A program made the position numbers and the translations under genes. From Ruminococcus sp. (GTDB taxonomy: Bacteria; Bacillota; Clostridia; Oscillospirales; Acutalibacteraceae), in the NCBI GenBank assembly GCA_004556705.1, contig SFGA01000025.1:13418-77417 (forward strand): a stretch of 64,000 nt of DNA, given 5' to 3'. Position 1 is the first letter of the stretch. Each line of letters begins with the position of its first letter. Below, piece after piece: positions 1 through 8,065 of this stretch. Under the pieces are notes generated by a model. That model made no database searches and was not told where the DNA came from. It was given only the letters and a program-made list of their open reading frames with translations.

Positions 1-34
1 CAAAAAAGATTACACCGATTTATTTGTTGATTAT

Positions 35-1645
35 TTATTCGTCAATTTTAATTTTCTTGCCGTATTTGATTTGGTTTATAATAAAGCCGACAAGAAGCAC
101 CAACGCCAACGGAATTAACAGAATTATAAGAAGTAATACCGAAATTATAATTATCGGCAAGCCCTTTTTACTTTTAATAGTATGCTCGGGCTTTTCTTCC
201 TCTGCCACTTCTCCCTGCTCGCCCTCATCATAGAACGGCATAATCGGAAGCTCTGTTTCGTAAGCGTTTATTCCTCTGTTATGAATAAGCGGCTCGGCAA
301 AATCATAAAGCGAGTCAACCTTTAACAGCTTTTTGAGGTCGATATGTAAAACCGACAAAATCGAATCGAATATGCTTATAAGTCCCATTGCGATTTTGTA
401 CTGCGGTTGATCGGGATTATAGAGATTTTCTCCGCCGTAAAGGTTTAATACCATATCGATTATAAAATCAACTACGCTGTCATTCTTTATGTCGGCATAG
501 TCCTCTTTTTTAAGTCCCGTCTCTTTTTTAGTCCACTTGGCAACCGTGCCGATTGTAAGCTTATTGAGAAGCTTTGCGACAGGCTTTATAAGCCAACCGA
601 ACTTATAAACGACCTTTTTCTTAATGCTAATTGAGGTAACCATATTGGCAAAGGTTTCCGTGTCGCCTGCGGCGGCCTTAACCATATCCTTTACCATACC
701 CGCAAGCTGATTTTTGAGATACTCCTGCATATCGCCCTGCATTTCAAAATCAGGCTTTTCGGTTATTAAATCCGTCGTCGTCTTAACGCTTTTGCCGTCA
801 TCATCAACGGTAACCGTTCTGATTGTACCCGGATAGCCTATCGGAGAAGCGGTTGCGATAGTATAGAAGGTGTTTCCTCTTTTTGAGGTTATTTTATCTA
901 TGCTGTGAATATGGGTATGACCTGTGAGCATAAACTGCATACCGAGGTCGGCAAACTGCTCCCGTCTTACGTCAAAATCGCCGAACATATCGTTTTTTCC
1001 GATAAGTCCGTAAATCGGAGACGGCGCTATTAACGGGTGATGTGTCATAGCAAGCACAAACTCGCCGTTCGCCCTCGCCTTTTCAACCTCTGACCTTATC
1101 CACTCAAAGCAATCGTCGGAAACGCCGCTTTTGCCCGATAAATTCCTATCGTCATTTATCGCAAGCAGTCTGTAGCCGTCTTGAAGCTTAACGGAATATG
1201 ACATACTCTGCCTGTGCACGCTGTCCGCCTGATCGGGACCGAACTCACGGTACATATCGTATAAATCCTCACGTCTTGCGGCAGGAATATCGACCTTTTC
1301 ATCATTTCTGTAAGCATAGGTCTTTCCGTCGTCCTTAAAATCGTGCGTCGCCGTTAAAACGAATACTCTTTTGCCCGATTTTTTAAGGTCACGGAGCATC
1401 TCGATAAATTCCTTATGCGAGTCAAAGTCGCCGTTAGACGTCGTGTCGCCCGAAAGCAACACGATGTCCGTGCGATTGTCTTTTTTTATCTGCTCAAAGG
1501 CAGCTTTAAGCACTTCTTCCGCCCTTTCAAGCAAAAGCTGACTTTTTGAGTTGCCCTTTTCGTAAGCCTTGCCGTCTGTTCCGAGTTTCTTTGAGTAATA
1601 ATGCGTATCGGTAATAACCGTAACCGTCAAAGGTTGTTTTGCCAT
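35..1645 (-). CDS. Calcineurin-like metallophosphoesterase with C-terminal membrane anchor
   Basis: The 536-residue protein carries the metallophosphoesterase signature: DTH near residues 13-15, GDTTSNGD near 66, THHP near 200 and GHTHIH near 245. These supply the ligands for a dinuclear metal centre that cleaves phosphoester bonds. Near the C-terminus a long hydrophobic stretch (about residues 495-525) followed by a Lys-rich tail looks like a single membrane anchor, so the catalytic domain probably sits at the membrane. There is no N-terminal signal peptide, so I infer a cytoplasmic catalytic face. The ATG lies 21 bp after the thrS stop, so the gene is probably co-transcribed with thrS; the ribosome site is weak. 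The substrate is not predictable. Confidence 0.85.
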   Translation of the reverse strand: MAKQPLTVTVITDTHYYSKKLGTDGKAYEKGNSKSQLLLERAEEVLKAAFEQIKKDNRTDIVLLSGDTTSNGDFDSHKEFIEMLRDLKKSGKRVFVLTATHDFKDDGKTYAYRNDEKVDIPAARREDLYDMYREFGPDQADSVHRQSMSYSVKLQDGYRLLAINDDRNLSGKSGVSDDCFEWIRSEVEKARANGEFVLAMTHHPLIAPSPIYGLIGKNDMFGDFDVRREQFADLGMQFMLTGHTHIHSIDKITSKRGNTFYTIATASPIGYPGTIRTVTVDDDGKSVKTTTDLITEKPDFEMQGDMQEYLKNQLAGMVKDMVKAAAGDTETFANMVTSISIKKKVVYKFGWLIKPVAKLLNKLTIGTVAKWTKKETGLKKEDYADIKNDSVVDFIIDMVLNLYGGENLYNPDQPQYKIAMGLISIFDSILSVLHIDLKKLLKVDSLYDFAEPLIHNRGINAYETELPIMPFYDEGEQGEVAEEEKPEHTIKSKKGLPIIIISVLLLIILLIPLALVLLVGFIINQIKYGKKIKIDE

Positions 1646-1666
1646 ATATCTATCACTCTTTCACCA

Positions 1667-3613
1667 TCAGTTTATAGCCTTAGTTGCGATTTCCTCATTA
1701 AGCCTTGCGATAATATCGGAAAGAGCCATTGAGCCGATGTCGCCCTCGCCTCTTTTTCTGACCGAAACCGTCTTTTCTTCGACTTCCTTATCGCCGACAA
1801 CAAACATATAGTTAATCTTCTGAAGCTGCGCCTCACGGATTTTATAGCCTATCTTTTCGCTTCTGTCGTCAACCTCAACTCTCATACCGTACTTTTCAAG
1901 CTCCGACTTAATCTCATACGCTCTCTCGTGATGACGGTCGGCAATGGGAAGAATTTTAACCTGAACGGGAGAGAGCCAAAGCGGGAACGCACCTGCATAT
2001 TTTTCAATAAGAAGCGCAAGAGTTCTCTCATAGCAGCCGATTGACGTTCTGTGAATGATATAAGGATTTTTCTTTGTGCCGTCGGCGTCCGTATATTCCA
2101 TACCGAACTTCTCCGCAAGCATCTGGTCAATCTGAATTGTGATAAGAGTGTCCTCTTTGCCGTGAACGTTCTTAATCTGAATATCAAGTTTAGGACCGTA
2201 GAAAGCCGCTTCGCCTATACCGATTTTATAGGGGATTTCAAGGTGGTTAAGGATTTTCTCCATAACGCCCTGAGCCTCGTCCCACTGCTCCTGAGTGCCG
2301 ATATACTTTTCCTTGTCATTCGGATCCCACTGCGAAAATCTGTATGAAACGTCCTCATAAAGACCGAGTGTTTTAAGCATATATATCGCAAGCTCAAGGC
2401 AGCCCTTAAACTCACTTTCAAGCTGATCGGGACGGCACATAAGGTGTCCCTCTGAAATTGTGAACTGACGAACACGGATAAGTCCGTGCATCTCGCCCGA
2501 AGCCTCGTTTCTGAAAAGCGTAGAAGTCTCATTGTAACGAAGCGGTAAATCACGATAGCTTCTTGCCCTGTTAAGATATGCCTGATACTGGAACGGGCAG
2601 GTCATAGGACGGAGCGCAAAGCATTCCTTTGTATCGTCTGTCGGATCGCCCAAAACGAACATACCGTCAAGATAGTGATCCCAGTGTCCCGAGATTTTAT
2701 AAAGGTCGCTCTTTGCCATAAACGGTGTTTTGGTAAGAAGCCAGCCTCTCTTCTGTTCCTCATCCTCAACAAAACGCTGAAGAAGTTGAATAATTCTTGC
2801 GCCCTTCGGAAGCATAATCGGAAGTCCCTGACCGATAACGTCGCTTGTTGTAAACAGCTCAAGCTCTCTGCCGAGCTTGTTATGATCTCTCTTTTTAGCC
2901 TCTTCAATGCGAGCCAAATGCTCTTCGAGCTCGGCAGCCTTCGGGAAAGCAACGCCGTAGATACGCTGAAGCATCTTGTTCTTCTCGTCGCCTCTCCAAT
3001 AAGCGCCCGTGCATGAGGTAAGCTTAAACGCCTTAACGCTGCCCGTTGACATAATGTGCGGACCTGCGCAAAGCTCGTTGAATTCACCCTGCTTATATAA
3101 GGTTATATTCTCGCCCTTTGCTGCGTGCTCCTTGATAAGCTCGACCTTGTAAGTTTCGCCGTTGTCCTCAAAGTATTTGAGAGCCTCGTCGGGAGTCACC
3201 TCATACCTTTCAAGCGGCAAATTCTCTTTTACGATTTTTTTCATTTCAGCTTCTATTTTCTCAAGAATTTCAGGTGTGAAATTAACCTCGGAGTCAAAAT
3301 CATAATAGAAACCGTTGTCAATAGCCGGACCTATTGCAAGTTTTGTATTTGGATAAAGGCGTTTAACAGCCTGCGCAAGAATGTGCGAAGCTGTGTGCCA
3401 AAATGTCTTTTTACCGTCTAAATCGTCGCCGAAAGTAACGATTTCAAGCTCGCAATCCTCCGTTACGGGAGTTCGCAGGTCACAATATTCTCCGTTAATT
3501 CTGCCGCCGAGAGCCGCCTTGTAGAGACCCATACCGATACTCTTTGCGATTTCAGCAACAGTGATGCCGCTTTCAAATTCCTTGACATCGTCTCTTAAAG
3601 TTACTTTAATCAT
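1667..3613 (-). CDS. thrS: Threonyl-tRNA synthetase
   Basis: This class II synthetase charges tRNA-Thr. The order is TGS domain (about 1-62), editing domain with HTASH (the HxxxH motif, His73 and His77), then the catalytic core with motif 2 (FRNEASGEMHGLIR), a CPF zinc-ligand cysteine and motif 3 (SIGCYERTLALL), and a C-terminal anticodon-binding domain. I chose the ATG at 3613 because AAAGGAG lies just upstream and the protein then begins MIKVTLRD like other ThrRS; a longer frame to 3649 would run into the T-box terminator. The 648-aa length is normal. Expression is controlled by the T-box leader upstream. Confidence 0.97.
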   Translation of the reverse strand: MIKVTLRDDVKEFESGITVAEIAKSIGMGLYKAALGGRINGEYCDLRTPVTEDCELEIVTFGDDLDGKKTFWHTASHILAQAVKRLYPNTKLAIGPAIDNGFYYDFDSEVNFTPEILEKIEAEMKKIVKENLPLERYEVTPDEALKYFEDNGETYKVELIKEHAAKGENITLYKQGEFNELCAGPHIMSTGSVKAFKLTSCTGAYWRGDEKNKMLQRIYGVAFPKAAELEEHLARIEEAKKRDHNKLGRELELFTTSDVIGQGLPIMLPKGARIIQLLQRFVEDEEQKRGWLLTKTPFMAKSDLYKISGHWDHYLDGMFVLGDPTDDTKECFALRPMTCPFQYQAYLNRARSYRDLPLRYNETSTLFRNEASGEMHGLIRVRQFTISEGHLMCRPDQLESEFKGCLELAIYMLKTLGLYEDVSYRFSQWDPNDKEKYIGTQEQWDEAQGVMEKILNHLEIPYKIGIGEAAFYGPKLDIQIKNVHGKEDTLITIQIDQMLAEKFGMEYTDADGTKKNPYIIHRTSIGCYERTLALLIEKYAGAFPLWLSPVQVKILPIADRHHERAYEIKSELEKYGMRVEVDDRSEKIGYKIREAQLQKINYMFVVGDKEVEEKTVSVRKRGEGDIGSMALSDIIARLNEEIATKAIN

Positions 3614-3628
3614 ACATATTTCTCCTTT

Positions 3629-3672
3629 CAAAAAGAAAAAGCACCTCATCCCAATATTATGGGATGAAATGC
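3629..3672 (-). terminator. Conditional terminator of the thrS T-box
   Basis: GCATTTCATCCC (3672-3661) pairs with GGGATGAGGTGC (3652-3641) through 12 pairs including two G-U, followed by TTTTTCTTTTT. Part of the left side would pair with the T-box region in the alternative antiterminator. Confidence 0.9.
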
Positions 3673-3895
3673 TCTAAATAACATTCCACGGTTCCACCCG
3701 TATTGCAAGGCAAACGCCTTACCGCTCTGTGCGACCTTAACGCAGTCATACGGAACGGCTTAATCAACGCTTTCGCCGTTCGCTCGGGAGTGGTATCCGA
3801 CCGTGCCGTCCGATTTCGTTCCAGCCGTGCGAAACCTCTCTTTGCTCGGGCATCGGTTTTCATTCTCCGTCAACGCTTTGCTTTTATTACATTAT
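3641..3895 (-). promoter_or_regulatory. T-box riboswitch leader of thrS
   Basis: Read on the minus strand, the leader carries the T-box signature GGGTGGAACCGTGG at 3699-3686, which binds the uncharged tRNA acceptor end. A candidate specifier codon ACC (Thr), followed by A, sits at 3794-3792 in the 3' side of the stem I region. A terminator hairpin follows directly. Threonine starvation should favour the antiterminator and raise thrS expression. The specifier position is inferred from context; the T-box core and terminator are directly visible. Confidence 0.93.
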
Positions 3896-3923
3896 ATTAT
3901 ACATTTTATGCTTCGCTTGTCAA
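3896..3923 (-). promoter_or_regulatory. Promoter of the thrS transcript
   Basis: On the minus strand a consensus TTGACA (3923-3918) is separated by 16 bp from a consensus TATAAT (3901-3896). The T-box leader starts immediately downstream. Confidence 0.85.
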
Positions 3924-3947
3924 GAAATATTTTCATTGTTTTTTTTA

Positions 3948-3966
3948 ATTCAAAAACGCTTATCAA
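3948..3966 (+). repeat. Left copy of a direct repeat flanking the mobile element
   Basis: ATTCAAAAACGCTTA followed by TCAA lies just outside the left inverted repeat. The right copy at 43721-43739 reads ATTCAAAAACGCTTA then ACAA. Either the element entered between two tandem copies already in the chromosome, or these are relics of an att site or an earlier insertion. Confidence 0.6.
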
Positions 3967-3993
3967 TTAAAAAAATAACCTGACCCCCCTACC
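3965..3993 (+). repeat. Left terminal inverted repeat of the element
   Basis: AATTAAAAAAATAA, CC, TGACCCCC, then CTACC. The reverse complement of the right end reads AATTAAAAAAATAA, GT, TGACCCCC, then ACC. That is 22 of 24 positions identical before a 2-bp gap. Searching by eye just downstream of the transposase gene finds no copy. Confidence 0.85.
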
Positions 3994-3997
3994 TAAT

Positions 3998-4026
3998 TTG
4001 CCACACTTCTAAAAAAATGTTACAAT
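3998..4026 (+). promoter_or_regulatory. Promoter of the transposase gene next to the left repeat
   Basis: TTGCCA (3998-4003), 17 bp, TACAAT (4021-4026). It lies immediately inside the left inverted repeat, so a transposase bound to the end could repress its own promoter; that last point is inference. Confidence 0.65.
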
Positions 4027-4059
4027 TAATCAATTTTTGAGGATGATGGAGAATGAAAA

Positions 4060-5118
4060 ATGGAAGAAATACGCAATAAAAAATATACGCAAATAAATGA
4101 AGCAGAGAGAGAATTGATTGAAAGATTACTAAGAAACAACACTCCAAAAAAACAGATTGCAAGAATGCTGAGGAAAGAAATAAAACGAGGTTCTGTCGAA
4201 CAACGCCGAGAAATAAAGACAACAAAAAAAGATGCCAATATCCCTATTTATCAAACCGAACTTGTCTATTTTGCTGATGTAGGTCAGCGTACATATAACG
4301 AAAACCGTTCTCATTGCGGCAGAAAATGCAAAATAATTGAATGCCGAGATTTTGTGAATTATGTTGAGCAACAAGTTATGTCCGATAAGATGTGGTCGTT
4401 AGACGCAGCTGCGGGCAATGCAAAAAGACTTAACCTTTTTGAGCAAACAGTTACAACACAAACCTTATACAATTGGGTTGACCTCGGTTTGTGCAATGTC
4501 AAAAACATAGATTTGCTTAAAAAGGCAGGCTGGAAAACACACCCTAAAAAAGTGCGTGAGCATAAAAAAAGTCTTGGTCGTTCGATTGATGAGCGTCCGG
4601 CAATAGTGGACTCTCGCTTAGAGTTTGGACATTGGGAAGGCGACGGCATTGTCGGTAAAGACCATAAAGGGCATTGGATTACACTAATAGAGCGTAAAAC
4701 ACGAATGGGTTTTGTTTTTAATGTTAAAGACAAGCAAGCATTCAGAATTGTCGAAGTAATAGACAAAATGGAGAGTATGTTCGGAGCACTATTTCCACTT
4801 GTATTCAAAACGATTACATTCGATAATGGAACAGAGTTTTCAAATTCAGCCTTAATGGAGGGCAATCAAAGGACAAAGATTTATTACGCACACCCTTATT
4901 CCTCTTGGGAACGTGGGTCAAATGAAAATTGGAACGGCCTTGTCCGTCGATATTTTACAAAGGGAACATCGTTTGACAATGTTCAAGATGATGATTTGCA
5001 AAGAATTCAGCATATGATTAACAATCTTCCAAGAAAAATGTTTAACTATAAGAGTTCAAGAGAAATGTTTATACAGGAATTACAAGCGCTGATAGAAACG
5101 CAAATAGCCGTAGCTTAA
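4060..5118 (+). CDS. IS30-like DDE transposase (probable ICE recombinase)
   Basis: The 352-residue protein has an N-terminal helix-turn-helix region (about 12-40) and an IS30-type RNase H-like core. The catalytic triad is visible: Asp195 in HWEGDG, Asp255 in FDNGTEF and Glu289 in GSNENWNG, with 33 residues between the second Asp and the Glu as in the IS30 family. It should cut and join element ends. It is the first gene inside the left inverted repeat. The matching repeat is at the far end of the conjugative element, so I infer that it moves the entire element rather than a 1.2-kb IS. The ATG is preceded by GGAG 8 bp upstream. The frame is intact, so the enzyme may be active. Confidence 0.9.
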   Translation: MEEIRNKKYTQINEAERELIERLLRNNTPKKQIARMLRKEIKRGSVEQRREIKTTKKDANIPIYQTELVYFADVGQRTYNENRSHCGRKCKIIECRDFVNYVEQQVMSDKMWSLDAAAGNAKRLNLFEQTVTTQTLYNWVDLGLCNVKNIDLLKKAGWKTHPKKVREHKKSLGRSIDERPAIVDSRLEFGHWEGDGIVGKDHKGHWITLIERKTRMGFVFNVKDKQAFRIVEVIDKMESMFGALFPLVFKTITFDNGTEFSNSALMEGNQRTKIYYAHPYSSWERGSNENWNGLVRRYFTKGTSFDNVQDDDLQRIQHMINNLPRKMFNYKSSREMFIQELQALIETQIAVA

Positions 5119-5140
5119 AATAAAACTGAAAAAGGAATTT

Positions 5141-5174
5141 AGAGCAATTACATTTTCGTAGTTGCTCTTTTTTT
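5141..5174 (+). terminator. Terminator after the transposase gene
   Basis: AGAGCAATTAC pairs with GTAGTTGCTCT (one G-U) around a 6-nt loop, followed by seven or eight T. It separates transposase transcription from the parA-parB operon. Confidence 0.85.
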
Positions 5175-5204
5175 ATATAAAAAACGAAAGGAGCAAAAAG
5201 CAAA

Positions 5205-6029
5205 ATGCAAGAAGCTAAAACAATTGCGTTGTGCAACCAAAAAGGTGGTGTCGGCAAAACGGCAACAACAAGCTGCTTGGGTATTTCGTTAGCAGCGAAC
5301 GGAAAGCGTATTTTGTTAGTTGATTTTGACCCACAAGGCAACCTTACGAAAGGGTTAGGTTATCGTGACCGCTCTAAATATCGTTACTCTGTAAAGGACT
5401 TGATATTTGATGAACTTAACGAAACACCCAAAGACTTTCAGGAATACATTGTCTCATCAGAGAATGTCGACTTAATTCCTGCCAATATCGACCTCGCCGG
5501 ACTCGATATTCACTTATCAAGCGTTATAAGCAGAGAAACCGTTTTCAAACGAGCGTTGTCCCAATTCAAACCACACTATGACTACATTTTGATTGACAGT
5601 AACCCGGCTCTCAACCTGTTCACAATTAACACATTAGTTGCGGCAAACAGCTTGATTATTCCGGTGCAAGCCGAGCCGTATGCAACCGACGGACTATCTG
5701 ACTTGTTACGCACAATTCAGACTGCCAAGCGACAGCTTAATCCGGAACTGTCTATCGACGGAATTCTGATAACTATGACTGACCAGCGCACAAACCTGTC
5801 AAAGCATATTTCGTCCGAGGTACGAAACGCTTTTGGAAATCAAATTAAGGTTTTCCATACGGAAATCCCACGGTGCGTTAAAACAGCTGAAGCTTCACTT
5901 TACGGTCAAAGTCCAATGTCGTATGCGCCGAACTCTGAATCGACAAGAGCATACAATCAACTATCAAAGGAGGTATTAAGTATCGATGACGGAATTGCCA
6001 AAAATCAACATAAGCAACCCATTAGATGA
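5205..6029 (+). CDS. parA: ParA-family partition ATPase
   Basis: A 274-residue ATPase with the deviant Walker A motif KGGVGKTATT (residues 13-22, signature Lys13 and Lys18), DFDPQGN (Walker A') near 44 and a Walker B region (ILIDSNPAL) near 130. ParA proteins position plasmid or element copies over the nucleoid together with ParB. The preceding AAAGGAGC motif supports the ATG. The gene overlaps parB by 44 nt. Its presence implies that the excised element spends time as a replicating circle. Confidence 0.92.
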   Translation: MQEAKTIALCNQKGGVGKTATTSCLGISLAANGKRILLVDFDPQGNLTKGLGYRDRSKYRYSVKDLIFDELNETPKDFQEYIVSSENVDLIPANIDLAGLDIHLSSVISRETVFKRALSQFKPHYDYILIDSNPALNLFTINTLVAANSLIIPVQAEPYATDGLSDLLRTIQTAKRQLNPELSIDGILITMTDQRTNLSKHISSEVRNAFGNQIKVFHTEIPRCVKTAEASLYGQSPMSYAPNSESTRAYNQLSKEVLSIDDGIAKNQHKQPIR

Positions 6030-6981
6030 ATTGTTTTCGACAGAGGAAGAACGTCAAAGCTCACAGCAAGAACGCATTGTTACAATCAATTGTTACGAGA
6101 TTGACAGCTTCCAAAAACACCCGTTCAAAGTTAGAGATAATCAAGATATGGACGAGCTGATTGAGTCTATTCAAAAAAACGGAGTTATAATGCCGTGCAT
6201 TGTTCGCCCGAAAGAAAACGGTCGATATGAAATGGTGTCAGGACACAGAAGAAAACACGCTGCTATTCGTGCCGGCTTAGACTCGCTACCCTGCATTGTC
6301 AGAGATTTAGACGACATACAAGCAACAATCTTAATGGTAGACAGTAACGCACATCGCCCATATATTCTTCCGAGCGAGAAAGCATACTCATATAGAATGA
6401 AGTTAGAAGCAATGAAAAGACAAGCAGGCAGACCAAACATTGAAAATGGAGTCCCAGTGGGACACAATTCTTTTGTGGGTAAATCAAGGGAAATTTTAGC
6501 AGCTGAAAGTCAAGACAGTAATACTCAAATTCAGCGTTATGTGCGCTTGACCTATCTCATTCCCGAACTGCTACAAATGGTTGATAATTCAGTCGAAAAG
6601 CCAATAGAAGCGGAAGCTCTGTCTATGGCAATGCGTCCGGCTGTTGAATTATCATATTTAACACCTGAAAATCAAAAAATTGTTCTTGACTTTATGCAGG
6701 ACACACTTTCCACTCCCTCTCACGCTCAAGCTATACAGCTGCGGGCAATGCAAAGCAAAGGTATCTTAAATCCGCAAGGAATATATGACCTTCTTGCTCA
6801 AGAAAAACCAAATCAAAAACTAAGCAGTAAGATACCGATTAACAGATTTAGCCGTTATTTCCCACCGAATACAAGTGCCGAAGATATTGAAAAAGGTATC
6901 TTTAAGGCTCTTGATTTTTACCAAAAAGCTAAAGAACGAAAAGCGTCTTTCAAAAAAGGCGAAAAAGAAACACTATACTAA
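5986..6981 (+). CDS. parB: ParB-family partition protein
   Basis: A 331-residue protein with a ParB/Sulfiredoxin-type N-terminal domain. Key motifs are HPFKVRD near 45, a 'nGVIMPCIVRP' strand near 66-75 and GHRRKHAA near 87-94, the arginine-rich CTP-binding patch. A helix-turn-helix region follows (about 155-195). It would bind a centromere-like site and stimulate ParA. A strong AAAGGAGG lies 12 bp before the ATG inside parA, which fits translational coupling. The binding site was not identified. Confidence 0.9.
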   Translation: MTELPKINISNPLDELFSTEEERQSSQQERIVTINCYEIDSFQKHPFKVRDNQDMDELIESIQKNGVIMPCIVRPKENGRYEMVSGHRRKHAAIRAGLDSLPCIVRDLDDIQATILMVDSNAHRPYILPSEKAYSYRMKLEAMKRQAGRPNIENGVPVGHNSFVGKSREILAAESQDSNTQIQRYVRLTYLIPELLQMVDNSVEKPIEAEALSMAMRPAVELSYLTPENQKIVLDFMQDTLSTPSHAQAIQLRAMQSKGILNPQGIYDLLAQEKPNQKLSSKIPINRFSRYFPPNTSAEDIEKGIFKALDFYQKAKERKASFKKGEKETLY

Positions 6982-6994
6982 ACGGAGGTGCGCT

Positions 6995-7372
6995 ATGAAA
7001 CACTATACGCAGGCAAACAGATTTTTGCAAAAGTACGGTTTTGATGCATTCAAAATCATTGCCGCCTATGAGGAAGCGACAGGCATTCCGCAAACTGAGC
7101 GATATGCAAGTTGGTATGGCGATTACGGTATATTCGAGCCGTCATTAAACGAGGATATGACTTATGATAAACTCCTCTCCCGTTACAATGCAGGACTTAA
7201 ATACCTCGGTATTATTCACGAACAGGCTGAAACGGTTTGTAATCAATTTCTCTCGGAACAGCTTGCTGAGCATATCCGTGGGCAACTTAGCAGGCATAAT
7301 GCTGACGGAGGAGAACGACATCGAGCTCTTCCTGATGCAAAAAACAAAACAAAATCAGATCCCTGCTTATAA
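6995..7372 (+). CDS. Hypothetical small protein of the conjugative element
   Basis: A 125-residue protein of no family I recognise. I chose the ATG at 6995 because ACGGAGGTG lies just upstream; the longer frame from 6875 overlaps parB. The sequence is charged, has no signal peptide or membrane segment, and its first 85 residues (many Tyr) look globular. The tail after about residue 100 is polar and low in hydrophobics. An alternative frame starting with ATG at 7299 (about 37 codons, to 7412) overlaps the tail, so the true end is less certain than the start. Confidence 0.6.
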   Translation: MKHYTQANRFLQKYGFDAFKIIAAYEEATGIPQTERYASWYGDYGIFEPSLNEDMTYDKLLSRYNAGLKYLGIIHEQAETVCNQFLSEQLAEHIRGQLSRHNADGGERHRALPDAKNKTKSDPCL

Positions 7373-7386
7373 AGGAAATGTGTGCT

Positions 7387-7545
7387 ATGAAAAAAGTATT
7401 ATCTATAAATAGAAACGGTAGTTATAACAAAGAATTTTACAAGCTGCTTTCAGAGAAAAAGATAACAGACATAACACAACGATTTGACTTTGAATACAAT
7501 ATTTTAGTTTTAGAAGGCTTATTAAAGAAAGGAAGTAAAGAATGA
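7387..7545 (+). CDS. Very small hypothetical protein (52 aa)
   Basis: ATG at 7387 is preceded by AAAGGAA about 9 bp upstream, and the TGA overlaps the next start (ATGA at 7542). The protein begins MKKVLSINRNGSY and is Lys-rich with an amphipathic C-terminal half. Tight packing between two genes and a good ribosome site support a real gene. Function unknown. Confidence 0.5.
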   Translation: MKKVLSINRNGSYNKEFYKLLSEKKITDITQRFDFEYNILVLEGLLKKGSKE

Positions 7546-7871
7546 ATAGATTTAACCCTATCCAAGAACACAAAAGCGAAGAAACCCCTATCTTTTCGCT
7601 TTGTTTATCACTTACAGGAAGCAAGCTTACGGCTGATGCAGACATTCTTAACACTCTAATAGCAGCAGGAGCAGATACATCCCCTCTGGTTCGAGCTCAG
7701 CTGCGTGAAATTCAAGATGAATTTTTACAAGTTCACAAAAGAGTTACGGAACAATTTGAAAAAGTATTAACTGAATTGTTCGGTGCAGAAGCAATAGCAA
7801 AAAACGAAACACAGAGTGTTTGTGCCAGTACCGCATTTTATATTGGAGGCGAAAGCGATGAAGATGAATAA
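7542..7871 (+). CDS. Hypothetical protein of the conjugative element
   Basis: A 109-residue acidic protein beginning MNRFNPIQEHKSEETP. Its central region (about 55-90) is predicted by eye to be helical and could form a coiled coil. AAAGGAAG precedes the ATG, which overlaps the previous stop (ATGA). The 3' end overlaps the next gene by 14 nt. Genes of this size between parB and a HAD-domain gene are common in clostridial conjugative elements, but I know no function. Confidence 0.65.
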   Translation: MNRFNPIQEHKSEETPIFSLCLSLTGSKLTADADILNTLIAAGADTSPLVRAQLREIQDEFLQVHKRVTEQFEKVLTELFGAEAIAKNETQSVCASTAFYIGGESDEDE

Positions 7872-8061
7872 TCGTAATCTTAATATACTGCGTAAGATTA
7901 TAGAAGCCGGTTATGCCGACGAAAAAACCATATCAACACTTACAGCGGAAGATATGGTGGATTTTTGCAGAGATTTGCGTGAAATGAAAGTCATAATCGA
8001 ATTGCAAAAAGCTGTTAAAGCAAATACCCTTATTGCATTCCTGACTTCGCAGGAGGAATAA
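7858..8061 (+). CDS. Hypothetical small helical protein
   Basis: I start this 67-residue protein at the ATG at 7858, preceded by TTGGAGG, rather than at an upstream ATG in the same frame. It is highly helical (NILRKIIEAGYAD, EDMVDFCRDLREMK) and overlaps the previous gene's end. Function unknown; a small regulatory or adaptor protein is possible. Confidence 0.6.
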   Translation: MKMNNRNLNILRKIIEAGYADEKTISTLTAEDMVDFCRDLREMKVIIELQKAVKANTLIAFLTSQEE

Positions 8062-8065
8062 CACA

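Noticed and set aside
1882..3087. Overlapping frames opposite or across thrS
   Set aside because: They are shadow frames of a well-conserved gene, without ribosome sites or protein features.
4060..5118. A simple IS30 insertion sequence that happened to land at the edge of the element
   Set aside because: No second inverted repeat lies after the transposase; the only matching one is at 43690-43716.
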